Origin: Meishania sp964351985
GTDB lineage: Bacteria > Bacteroidota > Bacteroidia > Flavobacteriales > Flavobacteriaceae
DNA: 64,000 nucleotides
Assembly (NCBI GenBank): GCA_964351985.1
Contig: CAYGPR010000020.1
Span: forward strand, 4,615-68,614
Direction: 5' to 3'
Below the pieces are notes generated by a model that saw only the letters and a list, made by a program, of their open reading frames with translations, was not told where the DNA came from and did not search any database. Shown here piece after piece: positions 9,359 through 17,959 of the stretch. Position 1 is the first letter of the stretch. Each line of letters starts with the position of its first letter. The position numbers and the translations under genes are program-made.

Positions 9359-9925
9359 ATGAAAAAAATCACTTTAGTACTCGGCGCCTTTTTAACCTTA
9401 TTCTTTGTGGCATGTGAAGGGCCACAGGGCCCTCCGGGATTTGATGGTTTCGACGGTCTAGATGGATTGGACGGTCAAGACGGAATCAATATTCTTGGAA
9501 AGGTCATCGACATCGAAGGTGATTTTACAGTGGAGAACGAATATTCCATTTTTTTCGAATTTCCCCAGAACGTCGAAGTCTTCGAAACCGATGTGGTTCT
9601 CGTTTATATTCTATGGGATCAGATCGAAGACAGTAACGGAGACCCCGTCGATGTTTGGCGATTATTGCCCCAGACCCGCATCTTAGATCAAGGATTGCTT
9701 CAATATAATTATGACCACACCTTCTTTGACGTGAATCTGTTCTTGGAATCGGACTTTGATCTTACGACTTTGCAGCCAGGCGATACCGATAATCAAGTAT
9801 TTCGAATTGCAATACTTCCTGCCGAAACGCTTTCCGGTTCAAAAATCGACAAGTCGAATATCGAAGGTATTATGGGCATGATAAATGTGAACGAATTGGA
9901 TGTCCAAAAAATTAGTCTCGACTAA
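9359..9925 (+). CDS. Lipoprotein with a short collagen-like Gly-X-Y stretch
   Basis: Exported protein of 188 residues with a lipoprotein signal ending in FFVAC. Directly after the lipid-attachment Cys come eight Gly-X-Y triplets, from GPQGPP to GQDG, then a roughly 145-residue acidic globular domain rich in Asp, Glu and aromatic residues that I do not recognise. An in-frame ATG ten codons upstream (9329) exists, but the signal peptide fits the MKKITLVLG start. The triplet stretch may be a stalk or trimerisation element between membrane anchor and head. A strong hairpin terminator follows, so it appears monocistronic. Function unknown. Confidence 0.88.
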   Translation: MKKITLVLGAFLTLFFVACEGPQGPPGFDGFDGLDGLDGQDGINILGKVIDIEGDFTVENEYSIFFEFPQNVEVFETDVVLVYILWDQIEDSNGDPVDVWRLLPQTRILDQGLLQYNYDHTFFDVNLFLESDFDLTTLQPGDTDNQVFRIAILPAETLSGSKIDKSNIEGIMGMINVNELDVQKISLD

Positions 9926-9944
9926 ATGTACCCCCACAGAAGAT

Positions 9945-9980
9945 AAACCCGTTGGCCAATTTGGTCGACGGGTTTTTATT
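9945..9980 (+). terminator. Rho-independent terminator
   Basis: AAACCCGT (9945-9952) pairs with ACGGGTTT (9968-9975); the stem continues through G-T and G-C pairs to a short AATTT loop and is followed by TTATTTT. It ends the collagen-like lipoprotein transcript. Confidence 0.85.
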
Positions 9981-10030
9981 TTCCATAAAATTCGTTTCAA
10001 ACAGAAATTCGATCTTTCTTATTGGTATCG

Positions 10031-10038
10031 TATCTTTG
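10031..10038 (+). promoter_or_regulatory. Bacteroidota -7 box upstream of msrB
   Basis: TATCTTTG matches TAnnTTTG exactly and lies 42 bases before the msrB start. I find no clear TTTG at the -33 position. Confidence 0.55.
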
Positions 10039-10080
10039 AAAGGATTGTCTATGAAAAACGTCTAACAAGAAAAAGAAAAT

Positions 10081-10587
10081 ATGAGAGTTAAGGCATTGAT
10101 ATTAGCCGCTTGCTTTGCTTTTGCAAGCTGCAACGGGATTTCACAAGAAAAAAAGTCAAAAGAAACCGCCCAAGATACTAAAACAGCAACTTTTCCGGTT
10201 TCAAAGACCGAGGCCGAATGGCAAAAAGAACTGACCGAAATGGAGTTTTATGTACTTCGTAAAGCGGCTACCGAAAATGCCTTTACCAGTGATTTGTTGG
10301 ACAACAAAAAGGAGGGGGTCTATGTATGTGCCGGTTGCGGTACCGAAGTCTTCAAAAGCGAGCATAAATTCGACTCAGGTACAGGTTGGCCTAGCTTTGA
10401 TCGTGAAATCGAAGGCAACGTAGCCTACGATGTTGACTACAAAATAGGCTACAAACGTACCGAAGAACATTGTGCTACCTGCGGTGGACATCTGGGGCAT
10501 GTTTTTGATGATGGACCTAGTGCCACAACAGGAAAAAGACACTGTATTAACGGAGTGGCCTTAGATTTCATCCCTGCCGAAAAATAA
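10081..10587 (+). CDS. msrB: Peptide-methionine (R)-S-oxide reductase MsrB, exported
   Basis: Reduces methionine-R-sulfoxide in proteins. The 168-residue protein begins with a lipoprotein-type signal (AFASC, Cys17), placing it in the periplasm or at a membrane. The MsrB domain has four zinc Cys: 83 and 86 (CAGC), 131 and 134 (CATC). The catalytic Cys is 155 in RHCINGVALDF. The substrate-pocket segment SGTGWPSF is intact. It is a single-domain MsrB without MsrA. An exact TAnnTTTG box precedes it and DUF1572 follows after 42 bases. Assignment is secure; the physiological electron donor is not identifiable from the window. Confidence 0.96.
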   Translation: MRVKALILAACFAFASCNGISQEKKSKETAQDTKTATFPVSKTEAEWQKELTEMEFYVLRKAATENAFTSDLLDNKKEGVYVCAGCGTEVFKSEHKFDSGTGWPSFDREIEGNVAYDVDYKIGYKRTEEHCATCGGHLGHVFDDGPSATTGKRHCINGVALDFIPAEK

Positions 10588-10629
10588 GCTGCCAACGGAA
10601 GAGCTTTTCTATTTTCATGAAGTCGAAGT

Positions 10630-11157
10630 ATGTATTACCAAGAGAATTTTCTGGAAAGTGTTCGTTTTGAATTGATGAAGTACAAATCGTACGGTGAAAA
10701 AACGTTTGCCCAGCTCAACGAGGAAGATATTCATTGGAAGTTTTCCGAGGCTGACAACAGCATCGCCATCATCGTTAAGCATATCGTTGGCAATATGCTG
10801 AGTCGGTTTACCAATTTTCTTACCGAAGATGGTGAAAAACCATGGCGTCATCGCGATGTTGAATTTGAACACCCGTACGAAAACATGGCTGAAATGATAG
10901 CTGCCTGGCAAAATGGATGGGACTGCCTTTTTATTGCCATGGATTCAATCAAAAAGAACAATTTTGATACTCAGATCAAGATTAGAAATGAAGACCATAC
11001 CATCATTGACGCCCTAACGCGTCAATTGGCACATTATGCAAGCCATATCGGTCAGATCATGCACATTGGGAAAATGATACGAGGTTCCGAATGGAGATCA
11101 CTTTCGATACCTAAAGGACAATCCGAGGCATTCAATAAGCAGAAGTTCAGACGTTAA
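10630..11157 (+). CDS. DUF1572 / DinB-like four-helix protein
   Basis: Protein of 175 residues with no signal peptide. It looks like the DUF1572 branch of the DinB/YfiT superfamily: a four-helix bundle with histidines placed to bind a metal, seen here as KHIVGNM near residue 50 and AHYASHIGQIMH near residues 135-146. Family members are often thiol-S-transferase-like or of unknown function. It lies 42 bases after msrB in the same direction, so an oxidative-stress or thiol context is possible but not shown. A long leader with a clear promoter separates it from lpdA. Confidence 0.85.
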   Translation: MYYQENFLESVRFELMKYKSYGEKTFAQLNEEDIHWKFSEADNSIAIIVKHIVGNMLSRFTNFLTEDGEKPWRHRDVEFEHPYENMAEMIAAWQNGWDCLFIAMDSIKKNNFDTQIKIRNEDHTIIDALTRQLAHYASHIGQIMHIGKMIRGSEWRSLSIPKGQSEAFNKQKFRR

Positions 11158-11240
11158 ACCTTAAAATGGATAGGGTAAGGAATGTGATGGCCTGTCACCA
11201 ATTACCCTCACAAACTTTTTTCGAATTCGCTAATTGTCAC

Positions 11241-11272
11241 TTGTTTTTTGGTGCTTGATTTCCGTACTTTTG
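11241..11272 (+). promoter_or_regulatory. Promoter of lpdA
   Basis: TTG at 11241-11243 and an exact -7 box TACTTTTG at 11265-11272, 21 bases apart, fit the Bacteroidota sigma-ABfr consensus. The lpdA start is 52 bases downstream. Confidence 0.6.
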
Positions 11273-11324
11273 CATCTGCCTTTGGCAAGATAAAATTCTA
11301 TTCCAAAAATCAAAAATTCAGTAT

Positions 11325-12716
11325 ATGAGCAAATTTGATGTTATTGTTTTGGGCAGTGGTCCGGGAGGGTACGTAACCGCAATAAGGGCTTCACAACTAG
11401 GTCTTAAAACGGCCATCGTCGAAAAGGAAAACCTTGGTGGTGTCTGTTTGAACTGGGGGTGTATCCCCACCAAGGCGTTACTTAAATCGGCTCAAGTATT
11501 TGAATATCTGAAACATGCGGGCGATTACGGACTAAAGGCAGAAGGCGTCGATAAAGATTTTGATGCCGTTGTGCAACGAAGCCGCAGTGTCGCCGACGGA
11601 ATGAGCAAAGGCGTGCAGTTTTTGATGAAAAAGAATAAAATCGAGGTCATCAATGGGTACGGGACTTTAAAATCAGGAAAAAAAGTATCGGTCAAAGGAG
11701 ATGACGGAAAAGAGACCGAATACAGTGCCGACCATATTATCATTGCGACAGGCGCACGCAGTAGGGAATTGCCCAGTTTGCCACAAGATGGTAAAAAAAT
11801 CATTGGCTATCGCGAAGCCATGACCTTAAAAGAACAGCCTAAGAAAATGATCGTTGTGGGCAGCGGTGCCATCGGTATCGAGTTTGCTTATTTCTATAAT
11901 GCTATGGGCACCGACGTTACCGTCGTGGAATATTTACCGAATATCGTTCCTGTTGAAGATGAAGAAGTATCGAAACAATTGGAAAGAAGTTTTAAGAAAG
12001 CCGGCATAAAAATTATGACCTCTTCAGAAGTTACCCATGTCGACACTTCGGGCGAAGGGGTCAAAGTAAATGTAAAGAAGGCCGGTGGCGCAGAGATTAT
12101 TCCTGCCGACATTGTTCTGTCGGCCGTGGGAATAAAATCTAATATTGAAAATATTGGACTTGAGGAAGTCGGAATCAAAACCGATAAAGACAAGATTTTG
12201 GTCAACGATTTTTACCAGACGAACGTACCCGGATATTATGCCATTGGAGATGTAACCCCTGGGCAGGCCTTGGCGCATGTTGCCTCAGCTGAGGGCATCC
12301 TATGTGTTGAAAAAATCGCTGGAATGCACGTAGAGCCGCTTGATTACGGCAACATTCCAGGCTGTACCTATTGCATGCCGGAAATTGCATCCGTAGGACT
12401 TACCGAAAAACAGGCCAGAGAAAAAGGATTGGACATCAAAGTGGGTAAATTCCCGTTTTCCGCAAGTGGAAAGGCAAAAGCTTCGGGCAACCCTGACGGT
12501 TTTGTAAAGGTCATCTTCGATGCGAAATACGGTGAATGGCTCGGTTGCCACATGATAGGGGCCGGCGTGACCGATATGATCGCGGAGGCGGTTGTCGCAC
12601 GAAAGCTCGAAACGACAGGGCATGAGGTGTTAAAGGCCGTACACCCCCACCCTACTATGAGCGAAGCGGTTATGGAGGCTGTCGCAGCGGCATATGATGA
12701 AGTCATTCATTTATAA
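11325..12716 (+). CDS. lpdA: Dihydrolipoyl dehydrogenase (E3)
   Basis: Flavoprotein that reoxidises dihydrolipoamide in 2-oxoacid dehydrogenase complexes and the glycine cleavage system, with NAD+ as acceptor. Residues 7-15 hold the FAD GxGxxG fingerprint (LGSGPGGY). The redox disulfide is Cys41/Cys46 in GGVCLNWGC. A second nucleotide fold (VVGSGAIGIEF) binds NAD, and the C-terminal dimer interface provides the His442-Glu447 pair in HPTMSE. Length 463 is typical. No E1 or E2 gene is nearby, so it stands alone as a shared E3, as is common. A PepSY-type membrane protein follows after 9 bases and could be cotranscribed. Confidence 0.97.
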   Translation: MSKFDVIVLGSGPGGYVTAIRASQLGLKTAIVEKENLGGVCLNWGCIPTKALLKSAQVFEYLKHAGDYGLKAEGVDKDFDAVVQRSRSVADGMSKGVQFLMKKNKIEVINGYGTLKSGKKVSVKGDDGKETEYSADHIIIATGARSRELPSLPQDGKKIIGYREAMTLKEQPKKMIVVGSGAIGIEFAYFYNAMGTDVTVVEYLPNIVPVEDEEVSKQLERSFKKAGIKIMTSSEVTHVDTSGEGVKVNVKKAGGAEIIPADIVLSAVGIKSNIENIGLEEVGIKTDKDKILVNDFYQTNVPGYYAIGDVTPGQALAHVASAEGILCVEKIAGMHVEPLDYGNIPGCTYCMPEIASVGLTEKQAREKGLDIKVGKFPFSASGKAKASGNPDGFVKVIFDAKYGEWLGCHMIGAGVTDMIAEAVVARKLETTGHEVLKAVHPHPTMSEAVMEAVAAAYDEVIHL

Positions 12717-12725
12717 ATTTTTTAG

Positions 12726-13277
12726 ATGAAGCTTACCCATCGAAATATCCATCGTGATGTCGCCTATTTTTATGTTGGATTGATTCTTGCCTTTTCCTTT
12801 TCAGGCATTATTCTGAACCATCGTCAAGATTGGTACCCTATGGATTATAGTTATGATACCAAAGAGGTACAACTAGAAATTCCCACTGATAAATCCGTTT
12901 TTGCATCGGAAGATTACATCAAAGAGATTTCAGAACAATGGGAATTGGCCTCGGAATACGATGACCACCGGGTACGTGATAACGAGCTCCGTATTTTTTA
13001 CGACGATAACGTTATTCTCGATGTCGACATCGCCACAGGAAAAGGAATTTTGGAATTCAAACGGAAAGTCCCATTTTTGGGCCACACCATGTTCTTGCAC
13101 AAGACCACCAACAAATTCTGGATCTGGTATTCCGACATCTTCGGTATTGCCATGTTGACCATCGCCATCACCGGAATGTTCTTGGTAAAGGGAAAAAACA
13201 GTTTTAAGAAAAGAGGATGGAAATTGGCCTTGGCCGGACTCATTTTTCCCATAATCATTTTAATCATATTCGCTTAA
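12726..13277 (+). CDS. PepSY-associated transmembrane protein
   Basis: Membrane protein of 183 residues: an N-terminal segment with LTHRNIHRD and a first helix (about residues 12-30), an exposed domain of roughly 90 residues, then two helices near the C-terminus separated by a short basic loop (KGKNSFKKRG). The HR...NHRQDW pattern is typical of PepSY_TM proteins, which are often linked to iron uptake or extracellular reductases. It is 9 bases after lpdA and 4 bases before the DUF3817 gene, suggesting one transcript. The specific role is unknown. Confidence 0.85.
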   Translation: MKLTHRNIHRDVAYFYVGLILAFSFSGIILNHRQDWYPMDYSYDTKEVQLEIPTDKSVFASEDYIKEISEQWELASEYDDHRVRDNELRIFYDDNVILDVDIATGKGILEFKRKVPFLGHTMFLHKTTNKFWIWYSDIFGIAMLTIAITGMFLVKGKNSFKKRGWKLALAGLIFPIIILIIFA

Positions 13278-13281
13278 CACC

Positions 13282-13578
13282 ATGTTGAACCTATTTCGGT
13301 TGACCGCTATTCTAGAAGGTATTTCGTACCTCTCGCTTTTTGCCATCAGTATGCCCTTAAAATATATGGCGGAGATTCCCGAACCCAACAAATATATAGG
13401 CTATGCCCATGGGTTTCTGTTCATCGCCTATATCATTTTGGCCATCGTCTTTTGGATGGAAAAGAAGTGGAGCATCAAACGGCTTCTTATTTTGTTGATT
13501 GCCTCCCTCCTTCCCTTTGGCACTTTTTATATCGATGAAAAATATCTAAAGCCCCTGAAATATGGGGTGACGGCATAA
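13282..13578 (+). CDS. DUF3817 integral membrane protein
   Basis: A 98-residue protein with three hydrophobic helices and the DUF3817 pattern: LFRLTAILEGISYL at the N-terminus, GYAHGFLFIAY in the middle and PFGTFYIDEKYL at the C-terminus. It starts 4 bases after the PepSY-like gene and probably shares its transcript. Members of this family are small inner-membrane proteins without an established activity. A decayed copy of its C-terminal end is recognisable about 1.5 kb downstream at 14979-15053. Confidence 0.88.
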   Translation: MLNLFRLTAILEGISYLSLFAISMPLKYMAEIPEPNKYIGYAHGFLFIAYIILAIVFWMEKKWSIKRLLILLIASLLPFGTFYIDEKYLKPLKYGVTA

Positions 13579-13730
13579 TAGACTGCTAGTTCGTATAGTT
13601 CATTTTGCAGTACACTTCAAAATGCCATTGTTGTTGAAGCTATAGTTTTTTTGTGAAGGTCATCGCCTTCCATCAACCCAATCTAAAGAAAATTGTTGGA
13701 GAGTCGTATGGACAAAAGATTACGTTTTTT

Positions 13731-14918
13731 TTAAAAAAGGGAATACCCAAATATAAAGGCTACCGCCTTGTAATCTGAAGAATATGATTGCGAATCAGTT
13801 ACGACATCGCGACTTGTATGATATCTTAGTTCCAGCGATAATTTGTTATTCATTTTATATCCGAATCCAAATGCCAAATTTGGACTCGATCTCATCTCCA
13901 CATCGCCGACCGTATCATAATCCAAGACGGAATTTATGGCAAAGTCTAACACAACTGCACCATTTATAAATAATTTGGATTTTTCGTTTAAGAACATATA
14001 GTGACGTATTCCCAAAGGTAGTTCAATCGACTTGTAACTGGCCTTAACAAAATATCTTTCCAATTGTTTCTCCGCTTCAAAATATTGATAGGTCGGTTCG
14101 ACGAAAAACGCCCATTTTTTGCCGTTAAAAGGCATAACAAACTCGGCTTCAAGACCGAGCCTGAATTCCATTTTAGAATCGAACTGGGCGTCCCTACTAT
14201 TAAGAGTACTGCTGTCAAGTGTAAGTGCCGAAGCGTTTACTCCTGGTCTAAGGCTTAAATTGAAGGAATTTTTTGAGGGATTCTTGCTATAATTTGTGAA
14301 ATTGAAATTATTACATTCGTTAAATTTCACAAAAAACCTAACCAATTCACTTTTGCTATAATTCAGCTTTTTTATTTCTTCAATGTGAATAGCCGGGCAC
14401 TTCAAATCGTTCCATAACTGATTCATGTACTCGTTGTTTTCCTTCACTTTATAATCGGCGGCTTTGTACTGTTTATAAACAAGTTGTTTTACCCTTGAAT
14501 CGCCTACTGAATAGAAAAATCGTCTTAAACTTCCGTCTTCATACATAAATAAACTGGCAGTACCTTCTACCAATACCTTCAATAGAAGTTGTTCTTCTTT
14601 GAAATCGGGGCTTCTATCGGTTCCCAAATTGCCCAGCATTTTACTCGATCTATCTATTTTGACCTTAAATCGGTTATATTTTGCCTTGGTATAGATACCG
14701 AACTCACTAACATATCGCATGGTTTTCTGGTCCGTTTCTCCGTTTTCTGATAGTTTATATTCAATTTCTACAGGATTATTTTTCCAGGCTACGTTTCTAA
14801 TCAGACATTCCGTTCTCTCATCCAAGTTGTCGATGAAGTATCCTTTTTCAAAAGAAATTTGCGAGTGACTATACACGCCCAGTAGTGAAACAAAAATTAG
14901 TATGTACGATTTTTTCAT
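13731..14918 (-). CDS. Outer-membrane beta-barrel protein with N-terminal exported domain
   Basis: Protein of 395 residues with a Sec signal peptide ending near SHS-Q. The first about 200 residues form a soluble, charged region of unknown family containing two Cys (near 38 and 173). The C-terminal half alternates aromatic and polar residues in short beta-strands (from LSLRPGVNAS to the final phenylalanine in GYSLF), which is the signature of an outer-membrane barrel needing BAM. It is convergent with the DUF3817 gene. I recognise the architecture from flavobacteria but no function. Confidence 0.83.
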   Translation of the reverse strand: MKKSYILIFVSLLGVYSHSQISFEKGYFIDNLDERTECLIRNVAWKNNPVEIEYKLSENGETDQKTMRYVSEFGIYTKAKYNRFKVKIDRSSKMLGNLGTDRSPDFKEEQLLLKVLVEGTASLFMYEDGSLRRFFYSVGDSRVKQLVYKQYKAADYKVKENNEYMNQLWNDLKCPAIHIEEIKKLNYSKSELVRFFVKFNECNNFNFTNYSKNPSKNSFNLSLRPGVNASALTLDSSTLNSRDAQFDSKMEFRLGLEAEFVMPFNGKKWAFFVEPTYQYFEAEKQLERYFVKASYKSIELPLGIRHYMFLNEKSKLFINGAVVLDFAINSVLDYDTVGDVEMRSSPNLAFGFGYKMNNKLSLELRYHTSRDVVTDSQSYSSDYKAVAFIFGYSLF

Positions 14919-14978
14919 GATGAAACTCTCATTTGGTTGAGCAGGATGGTTTGATTAATAACTGAACCGTTTACCTTT

Positions 14979-15053
14979 TATTGCTTTTCATTAATCAAAT
15001 TGCCTAGCCCTTTTTTCGCTTTTTACATCAACGAAAAGTACCTAAACCTATAG
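14979..15053 (+). pseudogene. Decayed C-terminal remnant of a DUF3817 gene
   Basis: Read on the plus strand this stretch encodes LPSPFFAFYINEKYLNL followed by TAG, matching LLPFGTFYIDEKYLKPL of the intact DUF3817 gene at 13282-13578. Over the 8-residue block FYI(D/N)EKYL the differences fall mostly at third codon positions (TAT/TAC, AAA/AAG), as in a diverged coding copy rather than chance. Only the last 25 or so codons are recognisable and no start is present. It lies in an otherwise empty 238-base region upstream of the minus-strand barrel gene. Confidence 0.6.
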
Positions 15054-15156
15054 AAATCGAGGATGTCTACATAAAAGACTTGTAGTCTATCGGAAGTAAG
15101 AATATTGATTAATTTTAAGGGGGAGATTTCCTTATGGGCACTTTGTAACATGGGTT

Positions 15157-15742
15157 CTATTCCGGCCAGATTTTTTGAAACCTTTCGCATACTATTAACA
15201 TTTCTTCTGTCGGTGGTTTTTCTCCGCTTTGCTGCAATGCGTCAGTAAAAAAATCCCAATGTGCTTTTTTCCATTTCTCTAGCGGTTCAACATCCGTTCC
15301 CATATCCAATTCTGCATAATCTTCGGAAATTTTATTAAAAGGAATTGTATCTACCTTTATGATTTCAATAATCGCTTGAGCTTTACCGTCAAAATCAGTT
15401 ACAATACTTTTTGTTCCGATTTTTGGTAAATCGGCATTAGCTTGTTCATACCAAAAATATAAATTAGAGCCTGCTCTTTTTTTTCCGATTACAATCAATT
15501 CCGCTAATCGATTAGCGTCTTTTTCATTATTGTGAAAAGGATGAGAGTCTGGTNNNNNNNNNNTCTTTTTTGAATTCAGGATTTGATTCGATATAGTCGT
15601 TCCACATTTCAGAAACGGATTTGTCAATTCCGTTTTCAGCTTCCGCAACCGTTTCCATTTCCGTTTCGTTTTCAATTTTGGTTTTGGTTTCGCTTTTGCA
15701 ACTTATAAAAATCAGAAGTAAAATGAATGTAAGATGTTTCAT
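15157..15742 (-). CDS. ASCH-domain lipoprotein, interrupted by an assembly gap
   Basis: The C-terminal about 140 residues are an ASCH domain: EMWNDYIESNPEF, then HNNEKDANRLAELIVIGKK, FWYEQ, LPKIGTKSIVTDFDGKAQAII and a final WKKAHWDFF...CERF. The N-terminus is a lipoprotein signal (MKHLTFILLLIFISC) followed by a Glu/Thr-rich linker. Ten Ns at 15554-15563 fall inside the gene and put the two halves out of frame. The known bases sum to 576, exactly 192 codons, so the true gap should be a multiple of three, probably 9 or 12 bases. I therefore treat it as one intact gene. ASCH domains are usually cytoplasmic and RNA-related, so a lipidated one is unusual. Confidence 0.82.
15554..15563. other. Assembly gap (10 Ns)
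   Basis: Ten undetermined bases inside the ASCH-domain gene. Reading frames on the two sides are consistent only if the real length is divisible by three, so the number 10 is a placeholder, not a measured length. Confidence 0.98.
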
Positions 15743-15989
15743 AGTTTTATGCAATATAATGATAGTTTTGACGACTATAGTTTGTTACGTACCTCCGACG
15801 AGCGTAGCGAGTGAAAAGCAGAGCACCTATAATCAGCAAGTACAAACAACCCGCCAGAATAATTCTTTAAAGCTCGTTATATAATCATACCAAGTTTGTC
15901 CAATTATTTCCAAGGTCCGTTCGTTGCTACATTTGTGGTTTCTACATTTTCATTTTTATTCTACACAGACCAATTACACCGCCTTACCT

Positions 15990-17627
15990 TTAATTATCAC
16001 TTGAATTACCAGCTTTTATATTTTGAAGAGGCGTATTCATCCAATAATCGCTAAAATTATCAGGTTTAATAATGGGTTGGTCTTTGAAAATAGGCTTTAG
16101 CTTTTCCATAAATAAATCCCCCAAAGAACTTTTTACATTTGGTTTTACTTCTTGAACAAAAAATTCTCGAAATTGATTGTAGTCTCTAGAAGTCCATTCA
16201 TTAATCAAATTACCCTCCTTATCTCTTATATTAGATATCTTCACGCTTAACAATAAAGAGTCGACAGGCCTCTTTCGAGCTACTACATCGATTGATCTGA
16301 ACATTTCCTCTGCCTTGTTGGGGTACATCTTAGGGTATAAGAACACGGTTTTTCCGTTTACATCGCTATTATCGGGTACCATTTTCATAAAATCTATTTT
16401 TTTGTCCTTGTATTTCAGAATATAATTATTCTGGTTCAAAGCATCCTGTAAGTCGGGCGTTCGATTAAAAGACGCTACAAAACACTGTAATTCAACATCT
16501 ACAGTTATGGCCTCCAGTACGAACTTAGGGGGATCCCAAAGTTGAAAAGTATTATGAAAAGAGATATAATTGAGGAACATTCTATCATTTTCAGGGCGAT
16601 ATTCCGTGATAATTTCAAAAATCAGTTGGTTATTTGTTTTATGCCTGTTGATACTTCCATTCGGCAACTTTTTTGTGCGATCGTAGACGGTATACTCCAT
16701 CTTATGAATGGAAAAATTTCTTTTTGAAATATACATTGTACCGTATGCGCTATAGTCCAAAAGTAGTTTATCAAACTTAATGGTGTAAAGTGGTTCGTCA
16801 TCTAGATAAGTATCGAGTCCTTTTTTGAACTTGTGTTCAGAAATTAGATCGGTTTTGAGGCGATGCACAAAAGAGTAAGAATCGATCTCATAATTACGTA
16901 GCGCATCATGAACTCGTAAAATGGTAAATTCATTACCGCCATAGGGCTTTAAAAAAGCCTTATCGATAACCTTGCGCCCTTCTTTGAATTGATAGTCGTA
17001 CGACTTTAGTGCAAGAGTATCTCGCTTAAAATCAGTATTCTCTAGGTAGTCAAAAATCTTAACTTTGGTTGTAACCGAATCCCTAGTATCGAAACCTTCA
17101 TCGAACACTTCTAATATGGCCTCATTGAGGTTTACATATTGTAAGCTGTCCAGTTGATAATCGCGATAATAACCCACGGTAGAAAAAGACTCGACCGGGT
17201 AATTTTCAGGTATCGACCTAAGGGCCCTACGTACTATTTGTCTTGCCGTAAGTTTCTTTATCTTCTTTTTATTGGCGGTTACTATGGCTTCTTCCAATTC
17301 AAATGTTGCCGGTTGCAGTTTCACCTCGTTCGATCCGTAGACCGAAAAATCTTGAATCAAAATTTCTTTTGTCTGAAACCCCATAGAGGATATCTCGATA
17401 ATCTCACCGTACTCTTTATATCGTAAAGGAATTTTGAAACTTCCGTCCGTATTTGAAATAATGCCCAAAGCCCGATTTTTTATTCGAATGCTGGCGAAGG
17501 CGATAGGTTCTTCCGTTTCAGCATCTACTAGTTTACCAACGATATATTCGGCCTGTTGGGATAAAACGGAATTTGATACTAGAAGCAGCAAAAGAAAAAA
17601 CAAATGAGTTGGAAACCATTTTCGCAT
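15990..17627 (-). CDS. Exported protein with carboxypeptidase-regulatory-like domain
   Basis: A 545-residue protein with a signal peptide (cleavage near LSQ-QA). Residues about 28-110 are a CarboxypepD_reg-like beta-sandwich: VGKLVDAETEEPIAFASIRIKN, then NTDGSF and the closing ISSMGFQT. The remainder, starting with the basic segment ANKKKIKKLTARQIVRRAL, resembles the long periplasmic region of Bacteroidota proteins related to TonB-dependent receptors but lacks plug and barrel. It is isolated, with more than 300 bases of non-coding DNA upstream. Likely periplasmic or surface-attached; function unknown. Confidence 0.83.
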   Translation of the reverse strand: MRKWFPTHLFFLLLLLVSNSVLSQQAEYIVGKLVDAETEEPIAFASIRIKNRALGIISNTDGSFKIPLRYKEYGEIIEISSMGFQTKEILIQDFSVYGSNEVKLQPATFELEEAIVTANKKKIKKLTARQIVRRALRSIPENYPVESFSTVGYYRDYQLDSLQYVNLNEAILEVFDEGFDTRDSVTTKVKIFDYLENTDFKRDTLALKSYDYQFKEGRKVIDKAFLKPYGGNEFTILRVHDALRNYEIDSYSFVHRLKTDLISEHKFKKGLDTYLDDEPLYTIKFDKLLLDYSAYGTMYISKRNFSIHKMEYTVYDRTKKLPNGSINRHKTNNQLIFEIITEYRPENDRMFLNYISFHNTFQLWDPPKFVLEAITVDVELQCFVASFNRTPDLQDALNQNNYILKYKDKKIDFMKMVPDNSDVNGKTVFLYPKMYPNKAEEMFRSIDVVARKRPVDSLLLSVKISNIRDKEGNLINEWTSRDYNQFREFFVQEVKPNVKSSLGDLFMEKLKPIFKDQPIIKPDNFSDYWMNTPLQNIKAGNSSDN

Positions 17628-17959
17628 TTTTTGAAAGTGTTTATTTTGGCGTACTTTTTCTTATTTAAAGCAAAAATTGGAAGATTTTGCCACCTTTTAA
17701 AACACGTAACCCGTGCCGTGGGCTTAAAATTTTAGTTTGCTCCGAGTAAAGTTCATTTGCACAAACCTGCCAAGAAACCCTAATATTTTTTAGGTACCAT
17801 ATTCAGTTCATGCGGTAACTTTCAATTGATTGCCAAAAAATATTAACTCTTTTAGCCTGCTCTTAACTATTAATTTTTGAGCTATTAACGCCAACTCGTT
17901 TATTTACTTTTCCTTTATAAGAATATCCACCAATTTTAGGTAGTTATATTGATTCTTTG
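17628..17959. other. Intergenic region, no gene seen
   Basis: This 332-base AT-rich stretch lies between the start of the carboxypeptidase-regulatory-like gene and the end of aroQ. It should hold the former's promoter, but I find no clear TAnnTTTG box, no convincing hairpin and no coding pattern. Confidence 0.5.
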
